From Perkinsus marinus ATCC 50983 (lineage: Eukaryota > Perkinsozoa > Perkinsida > Perkinsidae): a DNA stretch of 44,824 nucleotides. Shown here in pieces: positions 42,762 through 44,824 of this stretch (position 1 is its first letter; the number at the start of each line of letters is the position of its first letter). Under the pieces are notes generated by a model, which was not told where the DNA came from, searched no databases, and worked only from the letters and a program-made list of their open reading frames with translations. Where the stretch lies: contig NW_003214508.1 of assembly GCF_000006405.1 (NCBI RefSeq), forward strand, positions 590,594 through 635,417. The letters are read 5' to 3'. A program made the position numbers and the translations under genes.

Positions 42762-43589
42762 CTATTGCTGCTGAGTGTCATCAGCTGCTGCTGCTACAGC
42801 AGAGGTATCCTTAGGGGCCTCGGCCTCGGTGGTTTCAGCGGCCTAAATTGACATCACTATTTACTAACGATAACTCATCAAGGCAATACATGAGGAGGTC
42901 CTAGCCAGCGCACTCTGTGACCGTCGTCCCACTCGCCTTCTCGAACCTGAACCGGAACTTCAACAGTTTTGGGTATCACAAGAAATTACCTCTCCCTTAG
43001 CCGTTCGATAGATGCCACGTCCATTCTGCTTGCCGGCCTTCCAGCCTCCTTCATATCTTAGCGAGGAAGAGCCAACATGAAAGAACCAACAATGATAGTC
43101 ACTAACCTTACCGGCGCCCATCCGGCCATGTGAATACGCCTTGACCGTCCTTCTGGTCATTCACGTACTGTCCTTCATATCTAACATGTGAGTAGTGCCA
43201 AGGTAAAGATACTCACAATCAGAGTGATGCTACTTCCGTCCATCGACCCAGATGAATGTTCCCTTGCCGTGCATACGATTGTCTTTCCATTCACCTTCAT
43301 ACTTGCGGCCATCACCTTACGAACAACATCGTAGGTTTGCCTCAAGCGATAGTTATAGTACCCCAACTATAGGTTCCATAGCCTTCTATGTCATTGTTTA
43401 CAAAAGAGCCCTCATAAACAGAGTTATCCGTCCAGGAGAATCGTCCATGGCCATCCTAAAGAGTACACAGTAAAACCGATAGTAGCAACCTAATTCACCA
43501 ACCTTCTTGCCGTTCTTGTACTCTCCTTCATACGTAGCTCCATCAGGCCAGTCCTCACGACCAAAGCCATCTTGCTTATCATCTTTCCC
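42762..43589 (-). CDS. MORN-repeat protein (5' end unresolved)
   Basis: Exons 43503-43589, 43362-43455, 43234-43315, 43112-43180, 42990-43056, 42890-42958 and 42762-42842 give about 182 residues. MORN repeats are plain: [88 protein letters not shown], then [15 protein letters not shown]. An Ala/Glu/Asp-rich tail ends DDTQQQ. MORN proteins often link membranes to the cytoskeleton and in alveolates act in division and pellicle assembly. A further 5' exon is expected upstream of 43590. The intron between 42990 and 42958 fits only if its end is one base from canonical GT-AG. Confidence 0.8.
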
Positions 43590-43779
43590 CTACCGGTAGC
43601 GTTCCTTCGACCACACCACTGGTTCCGTCATCTATGTCTACAACTGCATCAAGGACAGCTCCAAGCAGCCGGAACAATGATGCCGGAAGCAATCAATCGG
43701 CGGTAAGGACCAGAGCAGGCCGATGGATAAGGCCGCCCAGAAGATTCGGGTTCTAACAATGTTGACACTCTCTGTTGCT

Positions 43780-44649
43780 ACTGTTTTTGTCCGCTGACTT
43801 TTGTGAGAGGGGAATCTGCAATATCACACAAGTAAACACAAAGCTTTTTCCCCGTCCCAGACCTTCCTAGCTGTATTCGTTTTGCATCTTTATCTTCCCC
43901 CTGAGGATTATTTACCTCTGGTCGAGTTACATGATAGTGCATATATGTTGAACTGAGAACGAAACCACTTGAGCAATGCGGGTCCGTGTTTCTTCAGCAC
44001 AACGGCTGAAGAGGAACCGACGGTTGTGATGATGATCGGCACCAAAGTCTCCTCTAAATAAGTATGGAAAGCCATCGGAGGCTTACCTGTAGGGCCGATG
44101 GCATAACAAGCGGCACATTTGTCCAGCCAAGTCAATTGATCCCTGCTCGGAGCCGAAGCACCAGCGGCTTCTCGGTCAACCGACGGGGGAGAAGCTGCTA
44201 TTTCGTCTTATGGATCTGAGAGAATCATTCTGCTTCAGTGAAGCAAGAGCGAGGTGATCGTACAAGTCGCAGTGACTGAGCGCAGGTTTTCTTTGAACGG
44301 CGGGTCTGTAGCCCACTGGAACACTTTATCGAATACTTCAGACGGTAAATCGGCATATTCATTGAGGCCGACCTCGTGAGTTGTATCGTCTGAATAATGA
44401 GCATGAAAGAACAGAAGCTTGTATCGCTCACCACTCGCTCTCAATTCCTCAATCTCTATCACGCTTTGTGAAAAAGGAGCCTTTGCAACTTGGTACTGCT
44501 CATTCGTCTCAAAAATTGCGATAGGCGATGGATGAGCTAGAGGCTGAAGGGAACGGAGCATCTCACCCTCTCATGAAGTCTTGGAAGGCCTGGTCGATAT
44601 TCACCAGTTGATCATCTCGTCCCGATCCTGTGACGATAGTCTGAGCCAT
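43780..44649 (-). CDS. Hypothetical protein with one hydrophobic segment, near right edge
   Basis: Start ATG 44649 (MAQTIVTGSGRDDQLVNIDQ…), then a large exon to about 44255 (IAIFETNEQYQVAKAPFSQS…, YKLLFFHAHYSDD), an exon ~44185-44092 (WLDKCAACYAIGP), one ~44053-43917 with a hydrophobic segment (LVPIIITTVGSSSAVVL), and a last exon ending at TAG 43780. The later introns are phase-consistent; the first junction near 44575 is not resolved. No family recognised. Confidence 0.5.
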
Positions 44650-44780
44650 AACGATGAGGTGAAGAGTCCCGGCGGTGAACCACATGATAGGGATTTGCTG
44701 ATCGGTTAGAGGCAAGAGGATGCTTTCCGAAGTACGGGGGAATATATTTCGCTTATGGCATCTTTTTCCGTAACGCTTTC

Positions 44781-44801
44781 CGTCACGGAAATTCCGTGAC
44801 G
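44781..44801. repeat. 21-nt near-perfect palindrome
   Basis: CGTCACGGAA-A-TTCCGTGACG, with ten-base arms around one base. It sits upstream of the right-edge gene and could be a regulatory site. Confidence 0.65.
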
Positions 44802-44824
44802 CCCCTACGTGCGTTCCTCACAGG

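Noticed and set aside
1-44824. CRISPR array, bacterial operon or prophage
   Set aside because: No spaced direct repeats, no ribosome-binding sites, and introns throughout; the window is eukaryotic nuclear DNA.

Overview
This window is nuclear DNA from a protist whose genes are packed closely and cut by many very short GT-AG introns (mostly 40-60 nt). The protein set is eukaryotic: CDC25 phosphatase, APC1, a cyclin Y/PCL-type cyclin, CLN3/battenin, MORN repeats, a FASTK/heptatricopeptide-like helical repeat protein, a GDP-sugar phosphorylase and drug/metabolite-type transporters. Together with moderate GC and abundant trinucleotide repeats, this points to an alveolate, most likely a perkinsozoan such as Perkinsus. 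That assignment is inference from gene style. Coordinates below come from hand splicing and may be off by a base or two. Where the exon phases summed to a whole reading frame I say so.

Layout. 1-1985 (+): 3' part of a Ser/Pro-rich protein with a TPR-like end. 3504-7349 (-): two tandem DMT transporter genes, the older-looking one with 7 introns, the other with 3. 7650-9300: a doubtful small membrane protein (-) and a Gln/Pro/Tyr-rich disordered protein (+). 9674-10423 (-): small single-TM protein. 10733-13700 (-): 16-exon cyclin with a long disordered tail; two of its introns carry insertions (a tRNA-Asn-like sequence and a MITE-like element). 13.7-16.07 kb: gene-poor, microsatellite-rich. 16068-21349 (-): 24-exon helical-repeat protein. 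21.8-24.8 kb (+): four small genes, one probably N-myristoylated, one with a glycine zipper, several with introns that are multiples of three and free of stops. 24812-25587 (-): convergent hypothetical gene. 26459-27826 (-): intronless CLN3 homologue. 28.7-31.3 kb (-): a hypothetical gene and a CDC25-like phosphatase whose last coding exon is interrupted by a young, non-autonomous LTR element next to an assembly gap. 32.3-34.4 kb (-): APC1 C-terminal half, including a 16-nt microexon. 36.2-37.1 kb (-): coiled-coil protein. 37390-39203 (-): VTC2/GDPGP1-like GDP-sugar phosphorylase, 9 exons. 40.4-44.65 kb (-): small genes, a MORN-repeat protein and a hypothetical protein at the right edge.

How it fits together. 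Three genes are cell-cycle regulators (cyclin, CDC25, APC1), the last two adjacent and co-oriented. Beyond the genes, the main interest is intron biology. Oversized introns repeatedly turn out to hold distinct insertions: a ~170-bp dispersed repeat present three times, a MITE-like hairpin and a tRNA-like sequence. One of two tandem paralogues appears to have lost all introns from its 3' part, and one gene has three candidate introns of exactly 45 nt. At the gap, the scaffold appears to have joined an empty and an element-bearing allele of the CDC25 gene.
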